Positions 14,077-23,573 are shown, counted from the stretch's first letter. The stretch: 45,224 bases of DNA from an uncultured Prevotellaceae bacterium (GCA_900317635.1 ONHN01000018.1:1-45224), one strand, 5' to 3'. Translations and numbers: made by a program. Notes: generated from the sequence alone by a model not told the origin.

Positions 14077-16752
14077 ATGAACAAAGGAGTATTTCTATTG
14101 GCCGCTGCCTGCATAGCTGCGCCCCGATTGCTGGCACAAGATGTCGACAGCCTGAGCGTTTTGCAGGACAATGCGGACTTCACGTTCACGGAGCAACAGC
14201 TTGACGAAGAGAGCGAAGCCACGCAGATGGTGACGACGAACGTTGGTGCTCAGACCGACCCGTACGCCACACGCATTGGTTTCCGCTGGTCGTCGGCGCG
14301 CTTCCGCGCTCGTGCTTACGAGTACCGCTACAGCCAGACGTTGCTCAACGGCCTTCCGATGAACGACACCGAACGCGGCGGTTTCAGCTACAGCATGCTG
14401 GGCGGTCTGAACGACGCGACACGCTCTCGCGAGTCGGTCAACGTCAACGAGTTCAACAACTTCACGTTCGCGCCCATTGCTGGTGCCAACAACATCAACA
14501 TGCGCCCCAGCGTCTTCGCACAAGGCAGCCGCGCCACGATTTCGGCCACGAACCGCAGCTACATCCTGCGCGGCATGTTCACCCACGCCACGGGCATCCT
14601 GCCCAGCGGTTGGGCCTTCGCTGGAAGCATCGGCTATCGCTGGGCTAAGGAGGGCAACGTAGAAGGCACGTTCTACAACAGCCTGGGCTACTTCCTCGGT
14701 GCCGAGAAGCGCTTGAACGGCGGCCACGCCCTGACGTTGCTGACCTTCGGTGCTCCCACCGAACGCGGCACGCAGACGGCCTCCACCGAAGAAGCCTACT
14801 GGCTGGCCAACAGCCACTACTACAACCCCAACTGGGGCTACCAGAACGGCAAGAAGCGCAATGCCCGCGTCGTTCGCACCTTCGACCCCACGGCCCTGTT
14901 CACGTGGGACTGGAAAATTGACGACACGCAGAAGCTCTCGGCCACGGCCGGCTTCAAATACGCCCACTACAGCAAGTCGCGCCTCACCTACGGCGACAAC
15001 GGTTACGACCCGCGCCCCGACTACTACAAAAACCTGCCCAGCAGCGTTTTCGACGTGTACGACCGCACGACGTGGAACAACCCCGACGTCATAGCCAACA
15101 ACCCTTGGTTCATGGACCAGTACAACCGCCTTGTTGACTACTGGACCTCCGACAAAGCCAACCGCCAAATCAAGTGGGACGAGCTCTATCAGGCCAACCA
15201 AGGTGCCAACGCAGAGGGCAAGGAAGCGATGTACTACCAATATCGCGACCACAGCAACCAGATGCTCTTCGGTCTGAGTTCGAACTACACGCTCAACATT
15301 GACGAGTTCAGCAAACTGGCCCTCGGCTTCAACATCAGCCACACCAAGGGCATGCACTTCCAAACCATGGCCGACCTGCTTGGCGCCAACCTCTTCACCG
15401 ACTACGACCGCTTTGCCAGCCGCGACTACGGCCACGGCAGCCTTGAAGCCCAAAACGACGTGCGCAACCCCTACAAGCAGGTGAAAGAAGGCGACAAGTT
15501 TGGCTACGACTACAACATCTTCGTTGACAAGGTGAACGTTTGGGGCGGCTACGAGCTGAAGAAAGAAATGTACATCTTCACCCTTGGCGGCAACATCGAA
15601 GGCACGAGCATTGAACGCGAAGGCCTCATGCAAAACGGCCGCGCCCTCAACAACTCCCTTGGCAAGAGCGGCAAAGCCCGCTTCCTGAGCGGCGGCGGTA
15701 AGACAGCCCTGACGTTCATCACGACCAACCGCAATTACATCACCATCGGTGCGACGGCCACGACGGAAGCTCCGAAGCCCTACAACAGCTTCGTGGCTCC
15801 CCGCATACAAAACAACTTCGTTGACAACCTGACCGTTGAACAAATCTACGGCACCGACCTCAACTACACCTTCCGCTTCGGCAACCTGACGGGTAAGATT
15901 GGCGGTTACTACTCCAAGTTCCTCAACGGCGTAGAGCAAACCGCTTTCTACAACGACCAAGAGGGCCGCTTCACCTACCTGACGATGTCCGACGTGCAAA
16001 AGAGCCACTACGGCCTTGAAGCCGCTTTCGTCTATCAGTTTACGAACGAATTCTCCATCAACCTCCTCGGAACCATTAGCGACGCCCGCTACGACAACAA
16101 CCCCTACGCCCAAATCAACTACGAAGGTAGCGACGCAAAGACTACCTACGACTTGAACAACTGGACGAACCCCGTGACGGGTCAGCGCATGCCGCTGCGC
16201 GTGATGACGAAGGGCAACCGCCTGAGTGGTACGCCGCTGACGGCTGTCAGCCTTGGTGCCAGCTACCGCGTGAACGGCTGGTTCTTCGAAGCCGACGTCA
16301 ACTACTTCGACCGCAACTACCTCGGCATCTCGCAGTATCGCCGCCTCTCGAACGTCCTGACGTCCTACACCGCCTCGAGCGTTGACATGGACGGCAACAT
16401 GGTCTTCGACGTAACAGAAGACGAACTGAAAAAGAACGGCGGTATCCTCTTCGACCAGGCAGGAAATCAAGTGGACAGCTACAGCCCAGAACAAGAGAAA
16501 TTCAAGGGCGGCTTCATCCTCAACTGCTCCATTGGTAAGTTCATCCGCCTACGCCACGGCAAGACGCTCAGCATAAACCTCTCGCTCAGCAACCTTACGA
16601 ACAACACGAAGCTGCGCACGGGTGGTTACGAACAAAACCGTGGTGAGACCAACAGCGACGGCAACCGCCGTATGTACTCCTTCTCGAACAATCCGAAGTA
16701 CTTCTACGCTTACGGTTTCAACGCCTTCCTGAACATTGCATTACGATTCTAA
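14077..16752 (+). CDS. TonB-dependent outer-membrane receptor
   Basis: 891 aa with a signal peptide at 1-20. The N-terminal part has a plug-like segment (YEYRYSQTLLNGLPMNDTERGGFSYSMLGG and NNINMRP), followed by a long region rich in aromatic and alternating residues typical of a 22-strand barrel, ending with a C-terminal aromatic (ALRF). There is no carboxypeptidase-regulatory-like domain in front of the plug and no SusD neighbour, unlike polysaccharide systems. I recall close homologues in Bacteroides (NGVNFNDVERG type) followed by the same two lipoprotein types and a nuclease. That context suggests uptake of nucleic-acid-derived material, but the substrate is unproven. First gene of a four-gene run, 16 bp before the next. 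Confidence 0.88.
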   Translation: MNKGVFLLAAACIAAPRLLAQDVDSLSVLQDNADFTFTEQQLDEESEATQMVTTNVGAQTDPYATRIGFRWSSARFRARAYEYRYSQTLLNGLPMNDTERGGFSYSMLGGLNDATRSRESVNVNEFNNFTFAPIAGANNINMRPSVFAQGSRATISATNRSYILRGMFTHATGILPSGWAFAGSIGYRWAKEGNVEGTFYNSLGYFLGAEKRLNGGHALTLLTFGAPTERGTQTASTEEAYWLANSHYYNPNWGYQNGKKRNARVVRTFDPTALFTWDWKIDDTQKLSATAGFKYAHYSKSRLTYGDNGYDPRPDYYKNLPSSVFDVYDRTTWNNPDVIANNPWFMDQYNRLVDYWTSDKANRQIKWDELYQANQGANAEGKEAMYYQYRDHSNQMLFGLSSNYTLNIDEFSKLALGFNISHTKGMHFQTMADLLGANLFTDYDRFASRDYGHGSLEAQNDVRNPYKQVKEGDKFGYDYNIFVDKVNVWGGYELKKEMYIFTLGGNIEGTSIEREGLMQNGRALNNSLGKSGKARFLSGGGKTALTFITTNRNYITIGATATTEAPKPYNSFVAPRIQNNFVDNLTVEQIYGTDLNYTFRFGNLTGKIGGYYSKFLNGVEQTAFYNDQEGRFTYLTMSDVQKSHYGLEAAFVYQFTNEFSINLLGTISDARYDNNPYAQINYEGSDAKTTYDLNNWTNPVTGQRMPLRVMTKGNRLSGTPLTAVSLGASYRVNGWFFEADVNYFDRNYLGISQYRRLSNVLTSYTASSVDMDGNMVFDVTEDELKKNGGILFDQAGNQVDSYSPEQEKFKGGFILNCSIGKFIRLRHGKTLSINLSLSNLTNNTKLRTGGYEQNRGETNSDGNRRMYSFSNNPKYFYAYGFNAFLNIALRF

Positions 16753-16768
16753 AAAGCAACGCACGACT

Positions 16769-17779
16769 ATGAAAAAGATAAGCATTCTGCTCCTCGGCCT
16801 CACGACAGCTCTGAGCCTGAGCTCGTGTATGGACAACTTCGACGACGACGATTGGAGCGCCAGCGATGCTGATGTGACCAGTCCCGTATCCATTGGAGCC
16901 ACCAACAGCACCATTGCCCGCCTGAAATCGGAAAATCGCGCGTTGTTCAACTCCAAACAAGACTTTGCCCGCGTTGACTCCGACCTCATCATCGAGGGCG
17001 TTGTTTGCGGCAACGATGCTGGCAACAACCTCTATCAAACGTTGCTCATCCGCGACATCGACACCGCTGCTGGCACCGACCAGTGCATCGAGATAGGTTT
17101 GCGCCAATCGGGCCTGTACCCCTACTTCCCCCTGGGCCAGCGCATCAAAATCAACCTAAACGGCCTCTACATTGGCTGCTACAGCACCGTGCCCAAAATT
17201 GGTCAGCCTTACTATACCACCGCAGGCAACCTGCGCCTCGGCGCTATCGTGATGGACTATGCCCGCACACACATCGAAAAGATTGGCACGCCCAACCCGA
17301 ACGCGCCCGAACTCGTTCCCATCAACCTGGCTAACGACGAAGGCGACGCTTGGCTTCGCGCCTCGGCCAACCGCACGTGCGACAACTGCCCCATCCTCGC
17401 CACCGTGCGCGGTAGCATCCGCGAAGTGAACGCTGCCAACAAAGACAAGGCCGAAAGCGGCACGCTCGAAACGGGTACCGAACCCCTGCCTAAGCTGTTC
17501 GGACCGAAAGTGCTGCGCGATGCCGGCTGGGCCGTCAACCGCACCCTCGAGCTTCAGAGCAACAACACCAGCGTCACCCTGCGCACCTCTACGAGCTGCC
17601 CCATGGCCTACTACCCCATTCCTGAAGACACGCGCAACTACACGGGCGTGCTGACCTACTACGGCTCCGACTGGCAACTCTCCACGCGCGGCGTTGAGGA
17701 CGTATATCCTGCCCTCGAAGAGCCCATTGAGCATCCCGACGCAACCGACCCAGCCGTGGCCGTACCTGCCGACGAATAA
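16769..17779 (+). CDS. DUF5689-type surface lipoprotein
   Basis: 336 aa starting at MKKISILLLG with a lipobox (LSLSSC, Cys20). The core, DSDLIIEGVVCGNDAGNNLYQTLLIRD, then IEIGLRQSGLYPYFPLGQRI and the GCYSTVPKIGQ region, fits the OB-fold-like DUF5689 domain, followed by a second half of about 150 residues. In Bacteroidetes such proteins accompany this class of TonB receptor. It probably sits on the outer membrane next to the receptor and binds substrate. The ATG at 16769 is chosen because it gives the lipoprotein signal. It follows the receptor by 16 bp. Confidence 0.8.
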   Translation: MKKISILLLGLTTALSLSSCMDNFDDDDWSASDADVTSPVSIGATNSTIARLKSENRALFNSKQDFARVDSDLIIEGVVCGNDAGNNLYQTLLIRDIDTAAGTDQCIEIGLRQSGLYPYFPLGQRIKINLNGLYIGCYSTVPKIGQPYYTTAGNLRLGAIVMDYARTHIEKIGTPNPNAPELVPINLANDEGDAWLRASANRTCDNCPILATVRGSIREVNAANKDKAESGTLETGTEPLPKLFGPKVLRDAGWAVNRTLELQSNNTSVTLRTSTSCPMAYYPIPEDTRNYTGVLTYYGSDWQLSTRGVEDVYPALEEPIEHPDATDPAVAVPADE

Positions 17780-17788
17780 CATCTACGC

Positions 17789-17840
17789 TTTGCGGGGGAA
17801 ATGATGCGGCATCATGCATATTCACCTTTTCCCCTGCAAA
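17789..17840 (+). other. Intercistronic hairpin 1 of the nuclease operon
   Basis: Arms TTTGCGGGGGAAA and TTTTCCCCTGCAAA pair over about 12-13 bp, with one G.U. The loop holds a second stem (TGATG/CATCA). There is no U tract, so it is probably an mRNA-stability or processing element between the second and third genes. Confidence 0.55.
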
Positions 17841-17885
17841 CTCAAACTCTCATCAATAAAACAAAAAAAACAACAACATACAACT

Positions 17886-19424
17886 ATGAAAAAGTTACAA
17901 TCGCTATTAGCAGGGGCAGTCATCGCCCTCGGCTTCGCAGCCTGCGAGGACGTGCCCGCACCCTACGGCGTTTACAACGAAGGAGACGACCACACCGTAA
18001 CCGACGTCATCCTAAGTGCAGACTTCAGCACGTCGTTAGGAGCATTCCAAAACGTCACCACCGACGGCGAAGGTGCTTGGATCATCGACTACAAAACCGC
18101 CAAAGCAACGGGCTACGACAACGGCACAAAAGTAACAACAGCTGGTACGTACTACCTCGTTAGTCCCGAAGTGACCGTCCCCGAAGGTCCTACCCACATC
18201 ACCTTCGACTACATCCTGCGCTACAACAAAGGCGACGAAAACCAACAGCTCCTCATCAACGAGAACTACAACGCCGACAACCCAACGGAAGGCTGGGTGG
18301 TGCTGAACCAAAAATGGACAGAAGGCTCGGACTGGACAACCTTCGAAGCTGCCGACGTGGCCGTGCCCGAAGACTATGCAGGCAAGACGGTACGCGTAGC
18401 CCTGCGCTACAGCACCAACGCCACGAGCGGTTCAACCTGGGAAGTGAAGAACTTCAAATGGCTGAAAGGCGAAGCTTCTTCTGGCGGCGGCGAAACTCCC
18501 ATTGACGACGGCACGCCCAAGACGTTGCCCTACACGGCTACGTTCGCTACCGACATGCAAGGTTGGACCAACTTCACGTTCAGTGGCGAAGGTGCTTGGG
18601 TCATCGACTTCAAGACGGCAAAGGCCACTGGCTACGACAATGCAACAAAAGCCACCACGGCGGGCACCTACTACCTCATCAGCCCAGAAGTGCAGCTCAG
18701 CGAAGGTGCAGCACACCTCGAATATGCCTACATCCTGCGCTACAATAAGGCCGACGAGAACCAGCAAGTGCTCATCAACGAAAACTACGATGAGTCGAAC
18801 CCCGCCGCAGGCTGGGTAGTGGTCAACCAGAAACACACCGAAGGCAGCGACTGGAGCACCTTCACTACGGACAACATCAAGATTCCTGCCGACTTCCAAG
18901 GCAAGAAGGTACGCTTCGCCCTACGCTACAGCACCAACGCCACGAGCGGTTCAACCTGGGAAGTGCAAAGCTTCAGCGTTCTGGAAGGCGAAGGAGCGAA
19001 AGACGGCGACCAGGGTAACGGCTCTACTGCCAACACCGACCCGCAAGAAGGCGACGGCACGATGGACAATCCCTATAACGTGGCAGCAGCCCAAGCCGCC
19101 TATACGGGTACGGAACTCGTAGGCAAAGCTGTGACGGGCTACATCGTTGGCTACTGCTCCGGCACCACCATCGGTACGGCGAAGTTCGAATTGGGTAACG
19201 ACGTAGTGAACACCAACCTGCTCATTGCCGACAATCCCGAAGAGACCAACCCCAACAAGTGTGTGGCCATTCAGCTGGCACGAGGCAATGCCCGCACTGC
19301 CCTCAACCTGAAAGATAACCCCTTCAACTTCGGTATGAAGGTTCTGGTTGAAGGCACACTCTTCGGTCCCTACCTCGGCATGACGGGCGTTAAGTCCCTA
19401 ACGTATTACCAAATTGTTAGATAA
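17886..19424 (+). CDS. Lipoprotein with tandem choice-of-anchor-J-like domains and C-terminal OB-like domain
   Basis: 512 aa from MKKLQSLLAG, with a lipobox (LGFAAC, Cys20). Two near-identical jelly-roll domains follow, about 38-200 and 218-375. Each has ADFST or ATFAT at its start, GEGAWIIDYKTAKATGYDN, TYYLVSPEV, ILRYNKGDENQQLLINENY and RYSTNATSGSTWEV. The C-terminal 120 residues (GDGTMDNPYNVAAAQ, VTGYIVGY, LVEGTLFGPYLG) match the DUF6359 / nucleic-acid-type OB-fold pattern. The tandem domain duplication is recent, since the DNA is also similar. Probably a surface binding protein that works with the receptor and the nuclease downstream. Confidence 0.82.
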   Translation: MKKLQSLLAGAVIALGFAACEDVPAPYGVYNEGDDHTVTDVILSADFSTSLGAFQNVTTDGEGAWIIDYKTAKATGYDNGTKVTTAGTYYLVSPEVTVPEGPTHITFDYILRYNKGDENQQLLINENYNADNPTEGWVVLNQKWTEGSDWTTFEAADVAVPEDYAGKTVRVALRYSTNATSGSTWEVKNFKWLKGEASSGGGETPIDDGTPKTLPYTATFATDMQGWTNFTFSGEGAWVIDFKTAKATGYDNATKATTAGTYYLISPEVQLSEGAAHLEYAYILRYNKADENQQVLINENYDESNPAAGWVVVNQKHTEGSDWSTFTTDNIKIPADFQGKKVRFALRYSTNATSGSTWEVQSFSVLEGEGAKDGDQGNGSTANTDPQEGDGTMDNPYNVAAAQAAYTGTELVGKAVTGYIVGYCSGTTIGTAKFELGNDVVNTNLLIADNPEETNPNKCVAIQLARGNARTALNLKDNPFNFGMKVLVEGTLFGPYLGMTGVKSLTYYQIVR

Positions 19425-19447
19425 GACCTGTTTCACACGATAGTAGC

Positions 19448-19491
19448 TGGCACGAAGAAGAGCCGAAAACTACGCGCTTTTCTCCGTGCCA
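19448..19491 (+). other. Intercistronic hairpin 2 of the nuclease operon
   Basis: TGGCACGAAGAAGAGC (19448-19463) and GCTTTTCTCCGTGCCA (19476-19491) pair at 14 of 16 positions around a 12-nt loop. The T-rich stretch after it (ATCTTTC) is weak. It lies 27 bp before the nuclease start codon and may reduce or delay expression of that gene. Confidence 0.55.
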
Positions 19492-19518
19492 TCTTTCACT
19501 ATCAATAGGCATACAGCC

Positions 19519-20403
19519 ATGAAATCATTATTCAAAACCCTCTTCTTTGCCACGACGCTGGCCCTAACGCTTGCCGCTTGCGGCGACGACGACGACCATT
19601 CTTCCAACATCCACCTTGGTGGCGACACCGAAAAGCAGATTACGCAAAAAAATGCTTCGGCTAACCTCAAAGCACGCCTCGAAATGCCTGCACCGAAAAC
19701 GGGGAACATCTTCGTTTCGCACGCCACACTGGAAGGCAGCGATAGCGTGGTGACGTATTCCTACGAATTCGACCCTGCCAAGAACCACACGCGTTGGGTG
19801 GCCTGGCGTTTCGACAACAAGACGCGCAAGCGCTACGTGACACGTGGCAACGCATGGAGCGACGATCCCGCCTTGCCAACGTCCATGCGCATAGGCACTA
19901 CCTACTTCGATGGCTACAACCGTGGACACATCTGCCCTTCGGCCGACCGCCTCTATAGCCGCCAGGCTAACGACCTGACGTTCTACATGAGCAACATGTC
20001 TCCGCAGATAGGCTATTTCAATGCCGGCATCTGGGCCGACATGGAAAACCACATGCGCAACCTCGGACAGAATCCTTCGTTCTGCGACACACTCTACATC
20101 GTGCGCGGCGGCACCATTCGCGACGACCAACTGAAGGGGTATATCAATCGGCCTAACGGACTGAAGATGGCCGTGCCGAAATACTACTTCTCAGTAGCCC
20201 TGCGCGCTAAGAACAACACCTACGCCGCCATCGGCTTCTGGTTTGAACACCGCGACTATGGTGAAGGAGCCGACATCGCCGCCCAAGTGGTCAGCATCGA
20301 TCTGATAGAAGAGAAAACGGGCATCGACTTCTTCCACAACCTCCCCGACAAGGTGGAAGCCGTCGTGGAAAGCACCGTCACTCCCTCGCTATGGGGACTA
20401 TAA
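19519..20403 (+). CDS. DNA/RNA non-specific endonuclease, lipoprotein
   Basis: 294 aa starting at MKSLFKTLFF, with a lipobox (LTLAAC, Cys21) and an acidic run after it. The nuclease core has the NUC-family motif YNRGHICPSADR (His137 is the expected general base). It is followed by FYMSNMSPQIGYFNAGIWADMEN, where Asn and Glu side chains bind the metal. Family members cut single- and double-stranded DNA and RNA. The lipid anchor and operon position suggest a surface enzyme that shortens extracellular nucleic acid for the receptor system encoded upstream. The NRGH form replaces the more usual DRGH. Confidence 0.88.
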   Translation: MKSLFKTLFFATTLALTLAACGDDDDHSSNIHLGGDTEKQITQKNASANLKARLEMPAPKTGNIFVSHATLEGSDSVVTYSYEFDPAKNHTRWVAWRFDNKTRKRYVTRGNAWSDDPALPTSMRIGTTYFDGYNRGHICPSADRLYSRQANDLTFYMSNMSPQIGYFNAGIWADMENHMRNLGQNPSFCDTLYIVRGGTIRDDQLKGYINRPNGLKMAVPKYYFSVALRAKNNTYAAIGFWFEHRDYGEGADIAAQVVSIDLIEEKTGIDFFHNLPDKVEAVVESTVTPSLWGL

Positions 20404-20425
20404 ACATTGCAAACATTATCTACTT

Positions 20426-20485
20426 TATCGCGGATAGAAGGAAAGCGTATTACCATTCCTGCTATCCGCGATACTTCTTTTGTTT
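20426..20485 (+). terminator. Terminator of the TonB-receptor/nuclease operon
   Basis: A perfect 12-bp stem, TATCGCGGATAG and CTATCCGCGATA, with a 24-nt loop, followed by CTTCTTTTGTTTG. It stands 22 bp after the nuclease stop codon. Confidence 0.75.
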
Positions 20486-20493
20486 GTCTCCTT

Positions 20494-20860
20494 GGTGACA
20501 ATTTTTGTCTTCAGGGTGACAATTTTTTGTCTTCAGGGTGACAATTTTTTGTCTTCCTGGAGACAATTTTTTGTCCCCCTGGGGGCAATTTTTTGCCTCC
20601 CTGGGGGCAATTTTTTGTCCCCCTGGGGGCAATTTTTTGCCTCCCTGGGGGCAATTTTTTGTCTCCCTGGGGGCAATTTTTTGCCCCCCTGGGGGCAATT
20701 TTTTGTCTCCCTGGGGGCAATTTTTTGTCGCCCTGGAGGCAATTTTTTGTCGCCCTGGGGGCAATTTTTTGTCTCCCTGGGGGCAATTTTTTGTCTCCCT
20801 GGGGGCAATTTTTTGTCGCCCTGGGGGCAATTTTTTGTCTCCCTGGGGGCAATTTTTTGA
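20494..20860 (+). repeat. 17-copy 22-bp array of terminator-like hairpins
   Basis: Seventeen units. The regular ones start every 22 bp from 20559 (20581, 20603 ... 20845). A typical unit is GGGGGCAATTTTTTGTCTCC plus CT. In the plus-strand RNA, TTGTCTC pairs with GGGGCAA across a 4-nt CCTG loop to give a 7-bp stem followed by six U's, so each unit is a small intrinsic-terminator-like structure. Variation keeps the pairing: units 1-4 have GACAA with TTGTC, while later units have GGCAA with TTGCC, or TTGTC (G.U). The array is directional, since the T tract is on the plus strand only. It follows an ordinary terminator and precedes pnp by 435 bp. Confidence 0.9.
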
Positions 20861-20968
20861 GTAGCAGAGAGACAAGTGACAAGTGACGAGTGGGCTACGC
20901 CGATGAAGTGTATGCCAGCTACGGCAACTTTTACCGGACACCAATAAATGGTAATACATCTTTTAATG

Positions 20969-21044
20969 TGCGGTACGCTCTGCGCACCGACTTTCTCCAC
21001 CCCTCACCTACCGCGCATGGTGCGGTACGCTCTGCGCACCATTG
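20969..21044. repeat. Two copies of a dispersed GC-rich hairpin
   Basis: An identical 20-mer, TGCGGTACGCTCTGCGCACC, at 20969-20988 and 21021-21040. The second is extended to ATGGTGCG...CGCACCAT, an 8-bp stem. The same family occurs inside 12119-12139 and, in opposite orientation, at 33138-33154. Confidence 0.7.
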
Positions 21045-21234
21045 CCGCAGGAACTCCCAAAACTTCAATTAATAGTCCACTAATGGACATTAAAGCTCTC
21101 TGGATTATCTTGCAACATATAGCAAAGATCAAGAAAATGACACGTTGAGCGCGAAAAACCGACGTATTCTTACGATTTTAAGACCTTTTACCGATTTTGA
21201 TACATGAAAGTTGAAACATTCGCACAATTCTTCG

Positions 21235-21243
21235 TAACTTCGC
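21235..21243 (+). promoter_or_regulatory. Possible promoter of pnp
   Basis: TAACTTCGC, one mismatch from TAnnTTTGC, with TTG at 21211-21213 and 21-nt spacing. The pnp start codon is 52 nt downstream. Confidence 0.4.
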
Positions 21244-21294
21244 GCCCAATATAAAGAAAGAAAGTGTATTAAAACTAACAAACTTAACGACAAG

Positions 21295-23532
21295 ATGAAC
21301 GTTATCACAAAGACCGTCTCACTGCCCGATGGACGCACCATCAGCATCGAGACAGGCAAGTTGGCCAAGCAAGCCGACGGAGCTGTGATGCTTCGCATGA
21401 ACAACACGATGTTGCTGGCCACGGTCACTGCCGCTAAAGATGCCGTACCTGGTACGGACTTTATGCCCTTGCAGTGCGACTACCGCGAAAAGTACAGTGC
21501 CGCAGGGCGTTTCCCTGGCGGCTTCACCAAGCGCGAAGGACGTCCTGGCGACAACGAAATTCTTACCTCCCGCCTCGTCGACCGCGCCCTGCGCCCCCTC
21601 TTCCCCAGCGATTTCCACGCTGAAGTTTTCGTCAACATCATCCTCTTCAGTGCCGACGGCGTAGACCTTCCCGACGCATTGGCAGGCTTTGCAGCATCCG
21701 CTGCTCTCGCTTGTTCCGACATACCTTTCGAAGGACCTATCAGCGAAGTGCGCGTAGCACGCATTGATGGCGAATACGTCATCAACCCGACCGTTGCACA
21801 ACTCAAGCGCGCCGACATGGACATTATGGTGGGTGCTACGGAAGAGAACATCATGATGGTAGAAGGCGAAATGAAGGAAGTGCCCGAAAGCGCCCTGCTC
21901 GGCGCGCTGAAGGCTGCCCACGAAGCCATCAAACCCATGTGTCAGTTGCAGAAAGAGCTGATGCGCGAACTCGGCACAGACGTCAAGCGCGAATACTGCC
22001 ACGAAGTAAACGACGAAGATCTGCGCCAGCAGGTCCGCAACGAGCTCTATCAGCCTGCCTACGACATCACGGGCCAAGCCCTTGAAAAGCATGCTCGCTT
22101 CGACGCGTTCGAGAAAATCCGCGAAGACTTCAAGGTGCGCTACGCTGAAGCCCACACCGAACTTACGCCCGAAGAACTGGCCGAGAAGAACGAACTCATC
22201 GACCGTTACTACCACGACGTAGAAAAAGACGCTATGCGCCGTTGCATCCTCGACGAGGGCAAGCGCCTTGACGGCCGCAAAACAACGGATATCCGCCCCA
22301 TCTGGTGCGAAGTAGGTCCCCTACCCTACCCCCACGGCAGTGCTATCTTCACACGTGGCGAGACGCAAAGCCTCTCCACCACCACGCTCGGCACGAAGCT
22401 CGACGAGAAACTCGTTGACGACGTACTGGACAAGAGCTACATGCGCTTCCTGCTCCACTACAACTTCCCGCCCTTCTCCACGGGCGAAGCCAAGCCCCAG
22501 CGCGGCATTGGTCGTCGCGAAATCGGTCACGGTCACCTCGCATGGCGCGGCATCAAGGAAATGATTCCCGAAGACTTCCCCTACACGGTTCGCGTTGTTA
22601 GCGACATCCTTGAGTCCAACGGCTCCAGTTCGATGGCCACCGTCTGCGCTGGCACGCTCTCGCTGATGGACGCTGGTGTGCCCTTGAAGCGCCCCGTTAG
22701 CGGTATTGCTATGGGTCTTATCAAAAATCCTGGTGAAGACAAATACGCCATTCTCTCCGACATCCTCGGCGACGAAGACCACCTCGGCGATATGGACTTC
22801 AAGACAACGGGTACGGTCAATGGCCTGACGGCTACGCAGATGGACATCAAGTGCGACGGCCTCAGCTATGAAATCCTTGAGCAAGCCCTGCAGCAAGCTA
22901 AGGAAGGTCGCGAGCATATCCTCGGCGAAATGATGAAGACGCTCAGTGCTCCGCGCGAAGACTTCAAGCCGCAAGTGCCGCGCATCGTTGCCTTTGAAAT
23001 TCCTAAAGAGTTCATCGGTGCCGTTATCGGCCCTGGTGGTAAGATTATTCAGGGTATGCAGGAAGACACGGGTGCCACCATCACCATCGACGAAGAAGAC
23101 GGCGTAGGTAAGGTGCAAGTCAGTGCCCCCGACAAGGCCAGCATTGACGCTGCCGTTGCCAAAATCCGCGCCATCGTTGCTATGCCTGAAGTGGGCGAAG
23201 TGTACGACGCCAAAGTGGTCAGCATCATGCCTTACGGTTGCTTCGTAGAGTTCATGCCGGGCAAGGAAGGGCTGTTGCACATCAGCGAGATAGCTTGGCG
23301 CCGCCTCGAAACCGTTGAGGAAGCTGGCATCCACGAAGGTGATACCATTCAGGTAAAACTCCTCGAAATAGACGAAAAAACGGGCAAATTCCGCCTTAGC
23401 CACCGCGTGCTGGAGGAGAAGCCCGAAGGCTGGGAAGAACGCCCACCACGTCGCCCCCGACGCGAAGATGGTGAGCGCCGCGAACGTCGTGACCGTGACG
23501 ACCGCCGTCCCCGCCGCCACTTTGACGATTAA
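21295..23532 (+). CDS. pnp: Polyribonucleotide nucleotidyltransferase (PNPase)
   Basis: 745 aa, full length. Two RNase PH domains are seen: the first is at about 10-145 ([33 protein letters not shown]), the second at about 325-560 ([38 protein letters not shown]). They are followed by a KH domain with GPGGKIIQ (about 580) and an S1 domain ([29 protein letters not shown], about 640-710). The basic Arg-rich tail ([20 protein letters not shown]) probably adds RNA affinity. The enzyme degrades RNA 3' to 5' with phosphate and can add 3' tails. It is a single gene with its own leader and a terminator hairpin behind it. Confidence 0.97.
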   Translation: MNVITKTVSLPDGRTISIETGKLAKQADGAVMLRMNNTMLLATVTAAKDAVPGTDFMPLQCDYREKYSAAGRFPGGFTKREGRPGDNEILTSRLVDRALRPLFPSDFHAEVFVNIILFSADGVDLPDALAGFAASAALACSDIPFEGPISEVRVARIDGEYVINPTVAQLKRADMDIMVGATEENIMMVEGEMKEVPESALLGALKAAHEAIKPMCQLQKELMRELGTDVKREYCHEVNDEDLRQQVRNELYQPAYDITGQALEKHARFDAFEKIREDFKVRYAEAHTELTPEELAEKNELIDRYYHDVEKDAMRRCILDEGKRLDGRKTTDIRPIWCEVGPLPYPHGSAIFTRGETQSLSTTTLGTKLDEKLVDDVLDKSYMRFLLHYNFPPFSTGEAKPQRGIGRREIGHGHLAWRGIKEMIPEDFPYTVRVVSDILESNGSSSMATVCAGTLSLMDAGVPLKRPVSGIAMGLIKNPGEDKYAILSDILGDEDHLGDMDFKTTGTVNGLTATQMDIKCDGLSYEILEQALQQAKEGREHILGEMMKTLSAPREDFKPQVPRIVAFEIPKEFIGAVIGPGGKIIQGMQEDTGATITIDEEDGVGKVQVSAPDKASIDAAVAKIRAIVAMPEVGEVYDAKVVSIMPYGCFVEFMPGKEGLLHISEIAWRRLETVEEAGIHEGDTIQVKLLEIDEKTGKFRLSHRVLEEKPEGWEERPPRRPRREDGERRERRDRDDRRPRRHFDD

Positions 23533-23573
23533 ATCTCGCTGAGGAAACACATCAACACAAAAACTAACGCTAT

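Larger units (their letters stand above)
20404..21294. other. Gene-free 0.9 kb between the nuclease operon and pnp
   Basis: Contains, in order, the operon terminator, the 17-unit hairpin array (20494-20860), the dispersed motif ACAAGTGACGAG (20879-20890), two GC hairpins (20969-21044) and the pnp promoter region. Long open frames across the array exist in all six frames only because the unit is 22 bp and lacks stops. I do not count them as genes. Confidence 0.75.

Noticed and set aside
14095-16494. A 799-codon open frame on the minus strand opposite the TonB receptor
   Set aside because: It is the antisense shadow of the receptor gene. Composition is Val/Ala-rich with no domain, and the plus-strand frame has clear family motifs.
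20494-20860. CRISPR array
   Set aside because: The period is 22 bp with no unique spacers. Every unit is the same hairpin and no cas gene is near.
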